Positions 46,121 through 56,795 of a DNA stretch of 64,000 bases are shown here, in pieces (positions within the stretch are counted from its first letter, which is position 1; the number at the start of each line of letters is the position of its first letter). Source of the stretch: Opisthorchis felineus (taxonomy: Eukaryota; Platyhelminthes; Trematoda; Opisthorchiida; Opisthorchiidae); contig SJOL01000719.1 in assembly GCA_004794785.1 (NCBI GenBank), positions 161,206 to 225,205 of the forward strand, written 5' to 3'. The position numbers and the translations under genes were made by a program. Below the pieces are notes generated by a model. That model ran no database searches, had not been told where the DNA came from, and saw only the letters and a list, made by a program, of their open reading frames with translations.

Positions 46121-46509
46121 CAAGAAATACACTCAATTTGGTTTTGCGAGAGACTCACCTGGAACCCAGCTGAATCTCTCGTTTGTGGTTTTTCCATGAA
46201 ACTGAATGTGCTGCACCAGGCCGCCTCATGTTCCAGTTGCTATGATATTTCAGGTATCGCGGTGCATGTAATTTTACGCAATGTACTACTCATAAGGTTG
46301 CTGAAAATTCTTCGACAGCCCACGACCGGTTTCGCCCTTTTTGGGGCTCATCAGGCAGGCGCAGTCCCCGAGTTTTCGTCAACCTTATGTTCTACTTGAA
46401 CCTAAATTGGACTGTTTTCAAGAAATACACTCATTTGCAAATATATTTGGTTTTGCGAGAGACTCACCTGGAACTCAGCTGAATCTCTCGTTTGTGATGT
46501 TTCCTGCCT
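46121..46509 (-). mobile_element. complete hammerhead-ribozyme retroelement
   Basis: 389 bp bounded by an 11-bp direct repeat. On plus the blocks are A (CACCTGGAACCCAGCTGAAT), B (CACCAGGCCGCCTCATGTTC), the ribozyme region, C (CCGAGTTTTCGTCAACCTTA) and a second A. The distance between the two A starts (46121 and 46419) is 298 bp; the first A has a small internal deletion. It therefore contains about 1.25 monomers, as expected for a circular or tandem RNA copied back into DNA. No protein is encoded, so it must use another element's enzymes. The ribozyme reads on minus, antisense to the host gene. Confidence 0.85.
46318..46360 (-). ncRNA. hammerhead ribozyme, core intact
   Basis: Minus strand: GCCTGC, CTGATGAG, CCC-CAAAAA-GGG, CGAAAC, stem III ACCGGT, cleavage triplet GTC, GTGGGC. 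All conserved core bases are present. Stem I can pair over six positions with two G-U pairs. The stem III word is a perfect palindrome with no room for a loop, so two molecules or tandem copies could pair through it. Confidence 0.85.
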
Positions 46510-46520
46510 GTAAAGGGTTT
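46510..46520. repeat. target-site duplication, right (11 bp)
   Basis: Exact copy of 46110-46120. Confidence 0.85.
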
Positions 46521-47054
46521 GTTTTCCAAGCGAGTCCTCGTAGCCTCCAGTGAAGCGTGCTACTTCTTGGCCAAAGAGTATGCATTCGAATTTGCCTCAA
46601 GATCTGTGCGATGCGTACTGCGTAAATAAAACAGCCGGATTTTTTATGAATAGCTGTTCAACCTGACTCGACCTATTCAGTAACATCGGGTTCACCTTGT
46701 GAGTATCCAAAAAACCAGGTGGATCTCTTTTTTTGTACTTATTTTTGGAAGATACATTTGGGGTGTCACCATTGTCGTTCGTACGATCATGATAAGGATT
46801 GTGTTGATATTGTCCTTCTATTCTGGTGATAATTCAGGGTGGCGAAAGATTTAAGATATAGAGGAACGCCTTGTTTACCTCCGAGCAGGACAGCGAAGAA
46901 CCTGTATCAATGACTGGAGTCGTTATCGAGAACAAGATTTAGTCCATCATCCTGCACGTGCTTTGAATAATGTTCGGGTGGGGGGGCTGAAGAATCCTAA
47001 TTGTGAGCAACAGCTTTCTCCTTATCCTACTTTCGTATTTTCATAACCCAATAG

Positions 47055-47340
47055 GCAAAACACCAACCGATTTGCATGAAAAATGCACGCAAAAGACGCA
47101 AAATTTTCGATAGCAGCAAACAACGCTCGCGTGAGCTTCAAATTCCTCTGTCCAAGCCGATTTCCACGACTGCGGCACAAGAGAGGGAGTACAAATTGGC
47201 TCAAGTGCTGGAAAGGAAAAATCAATGGCGCAAAAAGCACGAGGAATTCATCTCTTCAATCCGGGCAGCAAAGGAATATACTATGGCTAAGAAAACCGGT
47301 GCACCTTTACCCCCTCCACCGCCACCATCTGTGGATCCTT
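47055..47340 (+). CDS. ZC2HC1A: ZC2HC1A-like gene, exon: rest of finger 1 and linker
   Basis: Acceptor AACCCAATAG at 47045-47054, donor GTAAGT at 47341. The exon enters in phase 0 and ends with one base. It starts AKHQPICMKNARKRRKIFDS, giving the His and final Cys of finger 1 (C-x2-C-x11-H-x3-C across the intron). A basic nuclear-signal-like KRRK follows, then KWRKKHEEF-type sequence (NQWRKKHEEFISSIRAAKEY) and a poly-Pro run ending PPPPPSVDP. All these match the human protein in order, including the W-R-x-K-H-E-E-F-I-x-x-I-R-A-A-K block. The initiator at 47076 in the same frame is internal, not the start. Confidence 0.92.
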
Positions 47341-48022
47341 GTAAGTGATTTGGTTAGCCTATGTTACATGACTAGATTTCCTGTGCTAAATCTTGGAGGG
47401 TATTTGGTTTCCTCCCTCGACTGGGCTTATTTAGACTCTCATAGACAAGTTGCGCATGTCCACTGTGGTTCGATATAAGTGATTGCTTGTCAGTTTTAGC
47501 CGATTTTTGGCTGTCTGTTGGAAGTGTAATATAGAGGTGAGGATTAGTTCCAATTTATCCTACATGAAGGGCCATTTGTGGTGAGCTCATTAAAACCTTC
47601 AGTGAGATATGGCCCCACAGAAAAGGCCGTTTCTAATTGGTCTTTGCACATGGTGAGATGTCTACATTTGAATGCGGAAGTTTTTGCTGCATCGCCCCAA
47701 AATATCTTGCCGATCCTTGCCAAGTGAAGTTTACGTACCATTGGCTCTATTCAAGTTTACCCCAGCTTTATCGAAAGCCTAACTTCTGGTGGCTCATGTC
47801 AGCTCCGGTTGGATTTCACCTATCTCCTTCTCAGTTTCATTCTGCCCGTTGAGCTTTCATATTCCAAAAATTCTATTCACTGAAAATACAGGACGTACCT
47901 TCGAGGAGCTGAAATCCGTGCCGAATGGCCTTTTTAGTTGAGGAATCAAGGAGACACAGCCAATAAGCTAATTAGGCCACCTTCACAAAATGAGATAACT
48001 AATTATCGGTAGTCAATGTCCT

Positions 48023-48212
48023 GAGCTCGAGATAGTCCAGTGGCTAAGGCGCGAAATCAGTGTCCGGAAGGTCCGTGGTACCAACCCAACTCTTGCCTCT
48101 CGGCTGCTCTTGTCTAAGTTTGGGCAACCTGGCAATATCTCCGCCTTGATGTTTCCTTCGGGTGGCATGGCAACTGGGCACCGACAGGGTGTTACAGCTC
48201 AACTGCTATGAT
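48023..48212 (+). repeat. tRNA-derived SINE in ZC2HC1 intron
   Basis: Starts GAGCTCGAGATAGTCCAGTG, A-box-like TAGTCCAGTGGCTAAGGCG, then CCGGAAGGTCCGTGGTACC (B box damaged), tail GGTGTTACAGCTCAAC. No clear target duplication was seen. Confidence 0.75.
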
Positions 48213-49879
48213 TTTACCATCAATACACTGCCCGTTTTGTGCCTACTCGTCTGCCTAGAACGGTGATCAGTCTGCTTTCCTTTCAATCGCTCTTCAAAAG
48301 TTTGGCAGCACTGCACACTAATACGACTGGAACTTCTGAAAAAACGGTTGAAAAACTTAAAATTGAGTACCGCATAGATGTGGTTGGTGTGAAGTAAACC
48401 AGGCAGTTTCTTTCTGTTTCATAAATTACGTGAGATTTATTGGCGTTAAGTGGACTGTGAGGCGCGACACTGACCTCTTGATGGGACTGATTAAAGTTAA
48501 CAAACGCAAATACTTGCGCTCTCCATTCTGCAGACTGTATTCGTATGGGATGCATTCAGCTAGGTTCAGCAAGCTTTCAGTGTGGTAGTTCTCCTTCAAA
48601 CACCAGGAAACGAGATGGCCTCCTTTCAGGGGAACTAAACCACACTGACGGGGAACTCTGTTATGGACTTCCGACAGAACTGGCCTCCCTTCGTAGAGGT
48701 CTGGCTTGGGGTGACTAACGTAAATGACCCTACCGTACACGCATCACTTTTCCTTGGAAAGTTCGCGATAGTTCTCGAGGCAACTGCTTTGATTTAAATT
48801 TATTCCAAGGCGAGCAAATTTCGCAAGAGCAAACCGTCGGGGACCGGGCAAAACATAAGGGCGGGAATGCTTGGGATGCCTTTCTGAATTGATTATTTCT
48901 AATGCAACATACAGTAATTCTGTCATCTAACAATTTGCAACTACTTCCTTCCATCACGACCATACGGTCGTGTAGGGCGTCAATAAACCTCAGGCCCTTG
49001 ATCCGTCTGCAGTACGACCACCTCCTAATATGACTGAATTTGCTCGTCATTACCGAAGTCGTGTCATTATGTCATTGTTATGACGGGTGTCATTTCTCAA
49101 TAGCTACCGACCACCTTTACTCAACAGGAGGCAAACACCCGGTAAGGAGGTGTAGCACCCATCTTGGAAAGTAACCTCAAATAAAGCCAATTCCCCTTCC
49201 CTCATGACTGACCCTTCTGAGAAATATTACCATATCTGACCCCACTTCGATGAGGACTCAGTAGAAAGTGGCTGGCGCAGATTGCTTCTACCGACTATCC
49301 AGAGAGTGGACTCTCTTCCTTAGATCCAAGGAGTATGCTCAGCGTTCATCATAAACCTTGGGACGTTGAAGTATCTGAGTGATGCACCCCAACCTTCTCA
49401 GGGATACTTTCCACAAAAACTATTTCACGGCAACAAACATTCTTTCTTGTCCTCTGTGTAGAACCTCTGATCGAAGATAAACCGGCCTTACTGAAGGCTA
49501 GAAATATCTTATGAGCAACTTACCTCCAGAAAAGTTAAACACGAGGTACCGCCTACGCTAACATTCACTTATGCACGAGTTTCTGCCCGACATACACGCC
49601 AACATTCCATCTGTATGCATGTTCAGATACACTGCTCATATTTGAGGATATTCATTTTTTAGGTAACGGGTCATGTCAAACGGTTAGTGGAATCCTTCCG
49701 ACCCATCATATTTACATGCAGCAACCCAATCCGTAGCCTGTCATAGCCTGTCACCACGTAGTCTTTCATAACTAAGCCAGTTCGATCTTGTCATCAAAAC
49801 AGGGAATTGTTTCAACTACATTTATCGGAAGCATCAATTTTCGGGAGGACACGCTAAAATAGTAAAATGAAAACAGTAC

Positions 49880-49942
49880 GATATCCTTCGGGTTGCGTGG
49901 TAGCTGGGCGCCGAAATGATATGACAGTTGAACCATTTAACT
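49880..49942 (+). repeat. SINE tail fragment
   Basis: Only the 3' body TCCTTCGGGTTGCGTGGTAG, CTGGGCGCCGAAATGATATG and ACAGTTGAACC remain. Confidence 0.45.
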
Positions 49943-50832
49943 TTTTTAGTAGAAGCAGATGTTTGCAGTTCGGTGGCTGGCAATAAACATTCAAGGCAGG
50001 TGGTTATCGATTTGTTCGTCTGGAAGGACAATGGACCCGTATTCATGAAGGTAATGCAGATGTTGTCGTCTGCAGGCAGATAAAAGCCTCTCATCAATGA
50101 GCTGTTTTGCAAAGGGAGCACCCGAAATTGTCAAAAATGTATCGGAATATTGGTGTTCTGCTTGGGTTTATTGGTTGTTCGTCGTGTGGTAGTTAACCCA
50201 TTCGCCTAGCTCGGTAATCGGCTTGCAAGTCACCGTACCAATAACCGACAAACTACCCAAACTATCACTATTCCGGGACACAACCAACACAAGGTAGGTG
50301 TTTGCCCTTTTCATCCGCCTTTGTGCAAGTAATTTTAATCGAATTTTGATCTTCAAGATCCTAAGGATCTTCAAAATGCGAACTGTTGTAAAGCTTCGAA
50401 GTCACGGTAGAAAGTATTTGCACATAACACTATAACTAACTCAAATCTTGCTCTGCCCGACTAATAGTACCCCTTAACCTGCTTTGTTCGTCTGTCACGA
50501 TGTATTAGAAAAGCCTAGATCTTTACATAAGTGACCTCCAGCCCATTCCGTGATCTCCGACTGGCCCTTTTTACATGTCCATGCCAAGTACGTCCTACTG
50601 CATTCTTCACCGAATGCGTATTGTCATTACAGGTACGAAAACAAGCTTTCACACTGGCACTACGTATTTTGTGCACAACCAATCTCAGTAACGAAGGTTT
50701 TAATGTGCCAGTCTTTGTATGTACGCATCCTGTAAGGCTGTAAAAGAAGATCACTCCCTTCTGTCGAACTGATCAACAAATCCGTTTAGTCCCGACTAAC
50801 GGCACCTTTGTACGTGTTTTTCGGTCTTTCAG

Positions 50833-50969
50833 CTCTGGTCCAATGTAAATGGTGTTCTCGACGATTCAACGAGAAAGCAGCAGAACGTCACATAAAATTC
50901 TGCGAGGAGAAACACAAAAACATTCAGCAACAAGTGCAGAAACGTGGGCGTGGTATTCCAAGACCAACT
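50833..50969 (+). CDS. ZC2HC1A: ZC2HC1A-like gene, exon with finger 2
   Basis: Acceptor GTCTTTCAG, donor GTGAGT; two bases complete a Ser codon with the previous exon, and the exon ends in phase 0. It reads LVQCKWCSRRFNEKAAERHI then KFCEEKHKNIQQQVQKRGRG, a complete second finger C-x2-C-x11-H-x3-C. In human ZC2HC1A the matching region has C-P-Y-C-Q-R-R-F-N-E-N-A-A-D-R-H-I-N-F-C. The strong match fixes both the family and the reading frame. The exon ends IPRPT. Confidence 0.93.
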
Positions 50970-51139
50970 GTGAGTTTGCACTGTCCACACTCTGTGTTTA
51001 TGGCCATTTTTGTAATAATTACGCAAATTCATTGGCAGATTCCTCAGGTAACAGTAATCCTGTGCTATCACAGTAGTTACAGTTGAGTATGGACCAGAAG
51101 ATTGCTTCAAACACAACCTTTTCTTTTTGCGTAACGCAC

Positions 51140-51335
51140 TACTTAAGAGGTTACAGAAAACTCTTTGACGGCCCACGACCGGTTTCGCCCTTCTTGGGAC
51201 TCATCAGGTAGGCGCAGCACCCGATTCTATGCTCTATTTGGAACCAAATTGTACGAAATTCGACTAATTCATTCATTTGCGTGCAATTTGTTTGTTGTCA
51301 CGGGTGACTCACCTGAAACCTAGCTGAGTCTCACA
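51140..51335 (-). mobile_element. ribozyme repeat, partial copy in ZC2HC1 intron
   Basis: Plus order: end of B (AGAGGTTACAGAAAACTCTT), ribozyme region, a shortened C (the CGTCAACCTTATG part is deleted), then A (GTGACTCACCTGAAACCTAG). B is mostly missing. The ribozyme reads antisense to the gene. Confidence 0.7.
51171..51213 (-). ncRNA. hammerhead ribozyme, core intact
   Basis: Minus strand: GCCTAC, CTGATGAG, stem II TCC-CAAGAA-GGG (one U-G pair), CGAAAC, ACCGGT, GTC cleavage triplet, GTGGGC. The stem I partner GCCTAC has an A-U pair where the 46.3-kb copy has G-U, so the stem is kept despite the difference. Confidence 0.82.
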
Positions 51336-53574
51336 GGATATCACAGATGAGAGACGAGTGTATTAGTCGAAAACGGCTTCTTATTTCATACTAGAAAGAT
51401 GGGTTTATTTGGTTTTCATAATCATTCAGACTGACGCCTATGCAACCATGCGTTTACAGAGTACGCAAATGACTACGTTCTTCGTTCACTGTTTGCATAG
51501 CACAACATAACAAAAAGAAATCAGCTTTCAAACAATCAGCGCCTTTTCTGATTGGGTCCCATTGGAGTACTTTGCATCTGTGGACACCTTCCACTGGATT
51601 CTGCTCCGCAGAATCGAACACGAAACGATCTGACTTTCGGAGGCAGTAGTAACCGATTCCCTTTGCGATGGCTCAGTTTTTTTCTGGCCATTAATCAATC
51701 ACACATCGTGCGCTGCTGAAACACTATCCCATTACTTCGGTATGACAAGACACCATCAGTGGTTTTGACCGGGGATACATACGAATTCCACTCAAAATCA
51801 GTCTGGCATACAACGACATAGATGCTTTAGCTAGGCAGTCGAAGGTCACCTCTGGTTCAGTTGTGTGCTCTATTCTCCACAGTTTCCAAACACGTATCAG
51901 TATGAACATTTGAACTCTAATTAGGAGGTGCGATGAGCCCACAGCACTCGGTTGGATAAGCTTCAAATACCCCAGTATATCTAAGTCCACCGGCTTATTT
52001 GATATTTCACGAACTGTCGAAGTCATTTTATCTACAGTGATGAGCTGAGCGATAACGTTTGGCAGTTTATATTTGGTGCAATTTGTTCAGGCGCATGCAA
52101 GGTGATTTCTTCCTTTTAGACAGTGTTCAGAGAATAATCTGACTCGTTAAACTTGTCTGCAAGCAGGTTTGTCGTCTGCCCCTTTCAGTCAATCTCCCGG
52201 AGCTACTATACTCCGCATTTCTCCTAGTGTCCTCAGCGCTCGTCAGATAGCGTAACCTGGGAGGTACAGAAAGCTTATATGCGGTGTTGCTTGCCCACAA
52301 AATCAGTAATAAACCTGAGAAAGTCCGGGTTTACGGTTGGCATCCATGGAAACTCGTCAGCAAAGGCATTCAGGAAGCCGACTTATTCTGAAGCAAGAGA
52401 TGTATGAAGTAAGCAAAGTAAGCAATACAGTTGTCAGTACGCCAGTCGAAAGCAGGAATACAAAAATTAGAACAACCGCGTTACTCCAATACCAAGCCAC
52501 TCGATCCACCCGAGTAAATTAGATTTCGGCCTGCTACTCTGGCAAACTAAGTTCGACGCCCACTCATTTTTCGCTTCCTTTTTTGCACACTCAGTGATCC
52601 GCCGGACAATAAACCAGAATTCCTCAGTGTAATTGAGCAGAGCGGTGATCGAATCGGACATTGGATGTTGGTTACTTCCCATCAATGCCTTGGCGACTTT
52701 TGCGGTGACAATAGTCTATTCGAAACCGGTTATCTTAGGTCAATCGGACATGTTAAGGCACTAATATACATAAGCTCTAATACCGTGCGTATGACATAGT
52801 ACCGATTTTTGTGGTGAATCCAAGGATATGGTCACTCAATGCATAAACGTAACTAGTAAATGAGATGCTTGTGTCAGTAGTTTCTTAAACATTTCAGTCT
52901 TGGGACGGTATATTATGGCTTTCATTTATCAAGATTATTCGGGTTGGAAAGATTCACACGAGCTGTTTTTGGACCCATCTATTGTCCATTACAATAAGGT
53001 AAAAGAATACTTGAAGAAAGCTGGGGGGGGGATAATATAATTTCATGTCAATAGGACCAGAAGCTCAGTGTGGTTTCAAACCATAGAATCTCGCTTGTGT
53101 TCTATCTTGAAGGTGTTCAGTCGACAGATCACCCAAAGCCATAATCACTTTGGGTGAACGAAGTGGGTGAGGTTGAGCTCATGAATTTTCTAATAGAATT
53201 TCGGTCGCACAAAAAAGTTGAACACCTGTAGATCTGGGTGTCTGGTTGTGGGTCTGGCTGACGCAAAAGGGGTAACAGTAGTCAGGTTCACCTATTTGCG
53301 AGTTAAGCTGGTGCTAACACACAAAGGTCACCTGAGGTTTCAGCTGGCAGGGTGTTCAACCTGTCAAAATGTAGTTTCCTGACAAAACAATACCAATTAT
53401 AAGATGGAATATTTTTCAGCAAACCAGTACTCTTTGCGTACGCCAGAAACGTCAATGGATGAGCAATAAAATTTGGTGTGGTTCATCCGCAGTCTGAAAA
53501 AGTGTGAATACGTCAATAATAGCTTACCAAGTGTGGGTGAATTAACGAACAACCCCTAATATCATAGAACCGTT

Positions 53575-53680
53575 CATCTATAACAGCCTTTCGGTGCCTA
53601 GCAGTCAAACCACCCAAAGGAAGCACGATGGCTGAGATACTATCAGGTTGTTAAAGCCTGGACAAGAGCAGTCAACAGCG
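53575..53680 (-). repeat. SINE fragment abutting a ribozyme repeat
   Basis: Plus words GCCTTTCGGTGCCTAGCAG, CAAAGGAAGCACGATGGCTG and GGTTGTTAAAGCCTGGACAA match the SINE body in minus orientation. The tRNA-like half is missing, cut exactly where the ribozyme repeat starts at 53681. Confidence 0.55.
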
Positions 53681-53938
53681 AAATACACTCATTTGCATAC
53701 CAGTTTGGTTTTGACGGGGGACTCACCTGGAACAAACCTGAATCGCTGGTTTTATGGTGTTTTTCAGTTGGCACGATTTTCGAGATGTCGCAATACATTG
53801 TATGGAAATGATGTACTATTCATAATGTTGCTGTCCATGTAGAACATAAGGTTGACGGAAACTCGGGGAATGTGCCTACCTGATGAGCCCCAAGAAGGGC
53901 GAAACCGGTTCTGGGGCTGTCGGAGAGTTTTAAACATC
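53681..53938 (+). mobile_element. ribozyme repeat with inverted ribozyme segment
   Basis: A and B lie in plus order as in other copies, up to GTTGCTG at about 53832. The following ribozyme-plus-C segment is reversed (GTAGAACATAAGGTTGACGG, then the ribozyme in plus sense, then GGAGAGTTTT). The normal continuation after GTTGCTG is AAAACTCTTCGACAG, so the segment has been flipped in place. Confidence 0.7.
53874..53917 (+). ncRNA. damaged hammerhead ribozyme, sense to host gene
   Basis: The core boxes CTGATGAG and CGAAAC and stem II are kept, but the cleavage triplet is GTT rather than GTC and the next stem I base is C, facing C, so the stem I base is broken. Cleavage would be weak or absent. 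Confidence 0.6.
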
Positions 53939-54171
53939 ACCCAACAGACTTATTATGACAAGTCATAGGGGCATGTATGTCATTCTTCAGATCACGTCCC
54001 AGATACCTAAAACTCACCACAGTATGAATCATCCTCACTGACAGCAACGCCAGAGAATAACACTGGTGCTTCACCGCCTTACAGCAAAGTCATTTGGTTT
54101 GTAACGCAGACCAGGTTAAGAGGCCACGGATAAGAGTTCTAAAGTGAACGTATCACCACTATTCGGCAGAT

Positions 54172-54455
54172 ACGCTGATTTACATGCCAATTTGTTTTTC
54201 AAGGGAGACTTACCTGAAAGCTAGCTGGATCTTTCATTTGTGATTCCCTTCCTTAAACGAGAGATTCAGCTAGGATTCAGGTGAGTCTGCCGTGAAAACC
54301 CACTAGGCATGCAGTTTAGTCGAATTTCGTGCAATTTAGGTTCAGACAGAACATAAGGCTGACAGATAGTTGGGGACTGCGTCTACCCGATGAGCCCCAA
54401 AAAGAGTAAAACCGATAGTGTGCTGTTGAAGAGTTTTCAGTAACCTTATGAGCAG
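54172..54455 (+). mobile_element. head-to-head ribozyme repeat
   Basis: An A block on plus (CCAATTTGTTTTTCAAGGGA, 54190 on) is followed at about 54256 by A, C, ribozyme and the start of B in the opposite orientation (ACGAGAGATTCAGCTAGGAT ... GGTTCAGACAGAACATAAGG). The result is an inverted pair of A blocks. Confidence 0.65.
54381..54424 (+). ncRNA. decayed hammerhead ribozyme, sense to host gene
   Basis: Core box reads CCGATGAG instead of CTGATGAG, stem II is mismatched (CCC with GAG), and the stem III word is ACCGAT. Predicted inactive. Confidence 0.6.
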
Positions 54456-54536
54456 TGTGTTAAGTCTACATCACGACTATCATAGTTTGGGGGGAAGCTC
54501 ATGATGGCTATAATCCTCTTTTGTATTCGTGGTCAG

Positions 54537-54738
54537 GTCGCTCCCGCGCACCTTGGAGACGGTCGCGGAGATACTCCAGGACAGTGCAGAAAGCCATCCA
54601 CCAATTCTCGTCCAACACTTTCACCTGTCAATGGTGGAGCTGACCCAAGGGCTGACATGTCCACGAATGTTCACAACGGGCGAGGATCAATTTCAACAGG
54701 CGGGCGGAGAGGGCTAACCTCACAAAACAAATATGCAC
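54537..54738 (+). CDS. ZC2HC1A: ZC2HC1A-like gene, low-complexity exon
   Basis: Acceptor TATTCGTGGTCAG and donor GTAAGT. Phase 0 at the start follows directly from the finger-2 exon, and the frame is open throughout: VAPAHLGDGRGDTPGQCRKP, a Ser/Thr/Pro/Gly-rich middle, then RRGLTSQNKYA plus one base. It has no domain; the position matches the disordered linker between finger 2 and the C-terminal knuckle in the vertebrate protein, here clearly longer. The evidence is phase and splice consistency rather than similarity. Confidence 0.65.
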
Positions 54739-56795
54739 GTAAGTATTTTCTAAAACTGAGTTCTCCGATTTTGTGTGTTTGTAGTATTTCTAATAGGAAA
54801 CAAGCACGAGGACGGAAGCTTCTCCAAGTGATGTTAATTTTTACTTCCGTGATATGGACACTGAAATATCCTGTTTCTTTGGCCCACTGGTTGTTTATGG
54901 CAGGTGTTGGAGGTGTAGGCACCTCGTTTGTTTGTGATAGGCTGTCTGTCCCCATATCCCGCTTCGTGCTACTGCAGCCCTCGTCACTCCAAACCTATAA
55001 GGAAGGTGCCTCAGTCTCTTGACGCCGTAGTTCAGGAATGTTGAATGGACGTACGCAAATGGGATTGACGTTCCTCAGTAGTCTTCACCACATGAAGTAG
55101 AAACCTTCCAGTGATTCTAACTTACGTCCGCGCACGGACCCAACGATAGAGATCGGTGTGTACAACCACAACGTTTCCTACGTCCACTCTTTCGCTGCCC
55201 AAGCGACCAAATGATGCCATTTGGACACACTCTGTACTACCGTTCTGTCAGGTTCATTTACCTTCAAAGCGACCAATGTGGCGTCTATTTTTCATTTCGG
55301 TGATCTTGGTGCACATCCGATTCTGATCGGTTACTCTTTAGTGTGGAGCGGTACGGAGAGTTTTGTCTTCGATAGATATGTTAACCAAGTTTGCCAATCT
55401 AAATCATATTCAATTCCACTACAGTTGTCCGCCTGTTGAAAGCACTGTCGAGGCCTGCTCAATCAAAATCTATAGACTTTGGCGTATAAGCCTACTGCCT
55501 TGAGCTTGACAAAGTATGCCCATTAGGTTTTTATATATGGTAAGCTGTTCACGCTTTTCAAGCTGATTACCACCTTTCGAGATAAGTGCCGCTGTCTGGG
55601 GGTTTATCGACATTTTTTGCAAGTGATGGCTGTATTGGGTGACGCTTCAATCCTTGACACTGTAGAGTGTGAATCGCACAGAAGCGCCACCATCAAGTCT
55701 CTGGTAGCCTTTTACCACAGTAGAACTGCTTGATCCCCTGGAGTTTCACAGCACTGTGTCCTGGTTGCTACAGGCAAACTCGTATGCTGCTTTCGGTAAT
55801 GCATTCAGTCTCTTCACTTGGTGTTTCTCACCCGTTTTTCGGAATATTCACATTGTCATATGAAGCTGTTTGCTGCCTGCTGGACGTCAAATGGGTGTCA
55901 GTGAATAGTGAAATACTCCATGACAGCACGAAGGCACGAAGGACAATCACTTTTACTGCCATCTTGAGGTACCCGCATAACCCACCCATTTGAATTACCT
56001 CTCTTAAGTTTCAAGTGGCAAATATAATTGTTGTTCTTTCTTAGGATTTACTTAATTAGTCCTTTTGACCTCATCCGCGAAGAAGGCGCATTCTTGAAGG
56101 GTACACCACCAAATTTTCAAATAGTTCCTCATATAGAATGCCTGCTTTTCCTCGTCAACAAAGTATCATGCAACGGAAGGGCGAAATGCACTCAAATGGA
56201 TGCTTTTCTACAGACAAAGAAGAGTGTATTGCTGCACTCAACTATGGTTAGTGTGTGTGTCCTGCAGGCCAGAGTGAGATGATCTACAAGGTAACTGAGT
56301 CTGTCGTACACGCAGGTGTTCGATGTCAGTGAACGAGATTGGTTTCCGCACGTATCATAAAGTCGCCACAGCATTTCTAGTAGGTAGAAGAATGAGCCTG
56401 TAACGCCCGTGTTAACCAGGGAATTGCAAACATGTGATAGTATGGTAAGGGTCTTGGCTGTTCACCACGACTGATGGGTGCGTCTCATCCATTATCTCCC
56501 CTGTTTGAGACTCGGAAATCGTTTCCATATCAGATTGCCAAGCTTCATTTTATGCCTAATTTCTCTTTACATGTGAAGGCGCCACACCGAATTACTCAAC
56601 GCGCTCAAGTCGGGATGCTCTGTCCTACCAAGATAATCCGGTGAGCTTCCTACATTTCCACTTTTCAGTGCACTGACGAGGCTTATCTATATTGTCTCAT
56701 GCGGAATGTTCCCAGGTTACTTCCCACTATATTTCACCCATCCAGATAGTACCCGGGATGAGACGTACCTGAAAAAAAAACAAGGAGATTATTTA

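Larger units (their letters stand above)
37838..47054 (+). other. ZC2HC1 intron, about 9.2 kb
   Basis: Phase-0 GT-AG intron that splits the first zinc finger between its Cys pair and its His-Cys pair. It contains a CR1-like RT relic, RTE pieces, another non-LTR 3' end, a SINE, and the complete ribozyme element at 46121-46509. Confidence 0.8.
47341..50832 (+). other. ZC2HC1 intron, about 3.5 kb
   Basis: Donor GTAAGT and acceptor GTCTTTCAG, phase 1. Holds a SINE at 48023, a SINE tail at 49880, and otherwise no recognisable element. Confidence 0.8.

Noticed and set aside
53022..53033. G homopolymer as a regulatory element or G-quadruplex
   Set aside because: A single G run without partner G tracts; more likely slippage or sequencing noise.
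54000..54130. RTE-like 3' UTR echo (ATCCTCACTGACAGCAACGC...)
   Set aside because: Weak word similarity to the 3' ends at 751 and 13662, too degraded to list as a feature.
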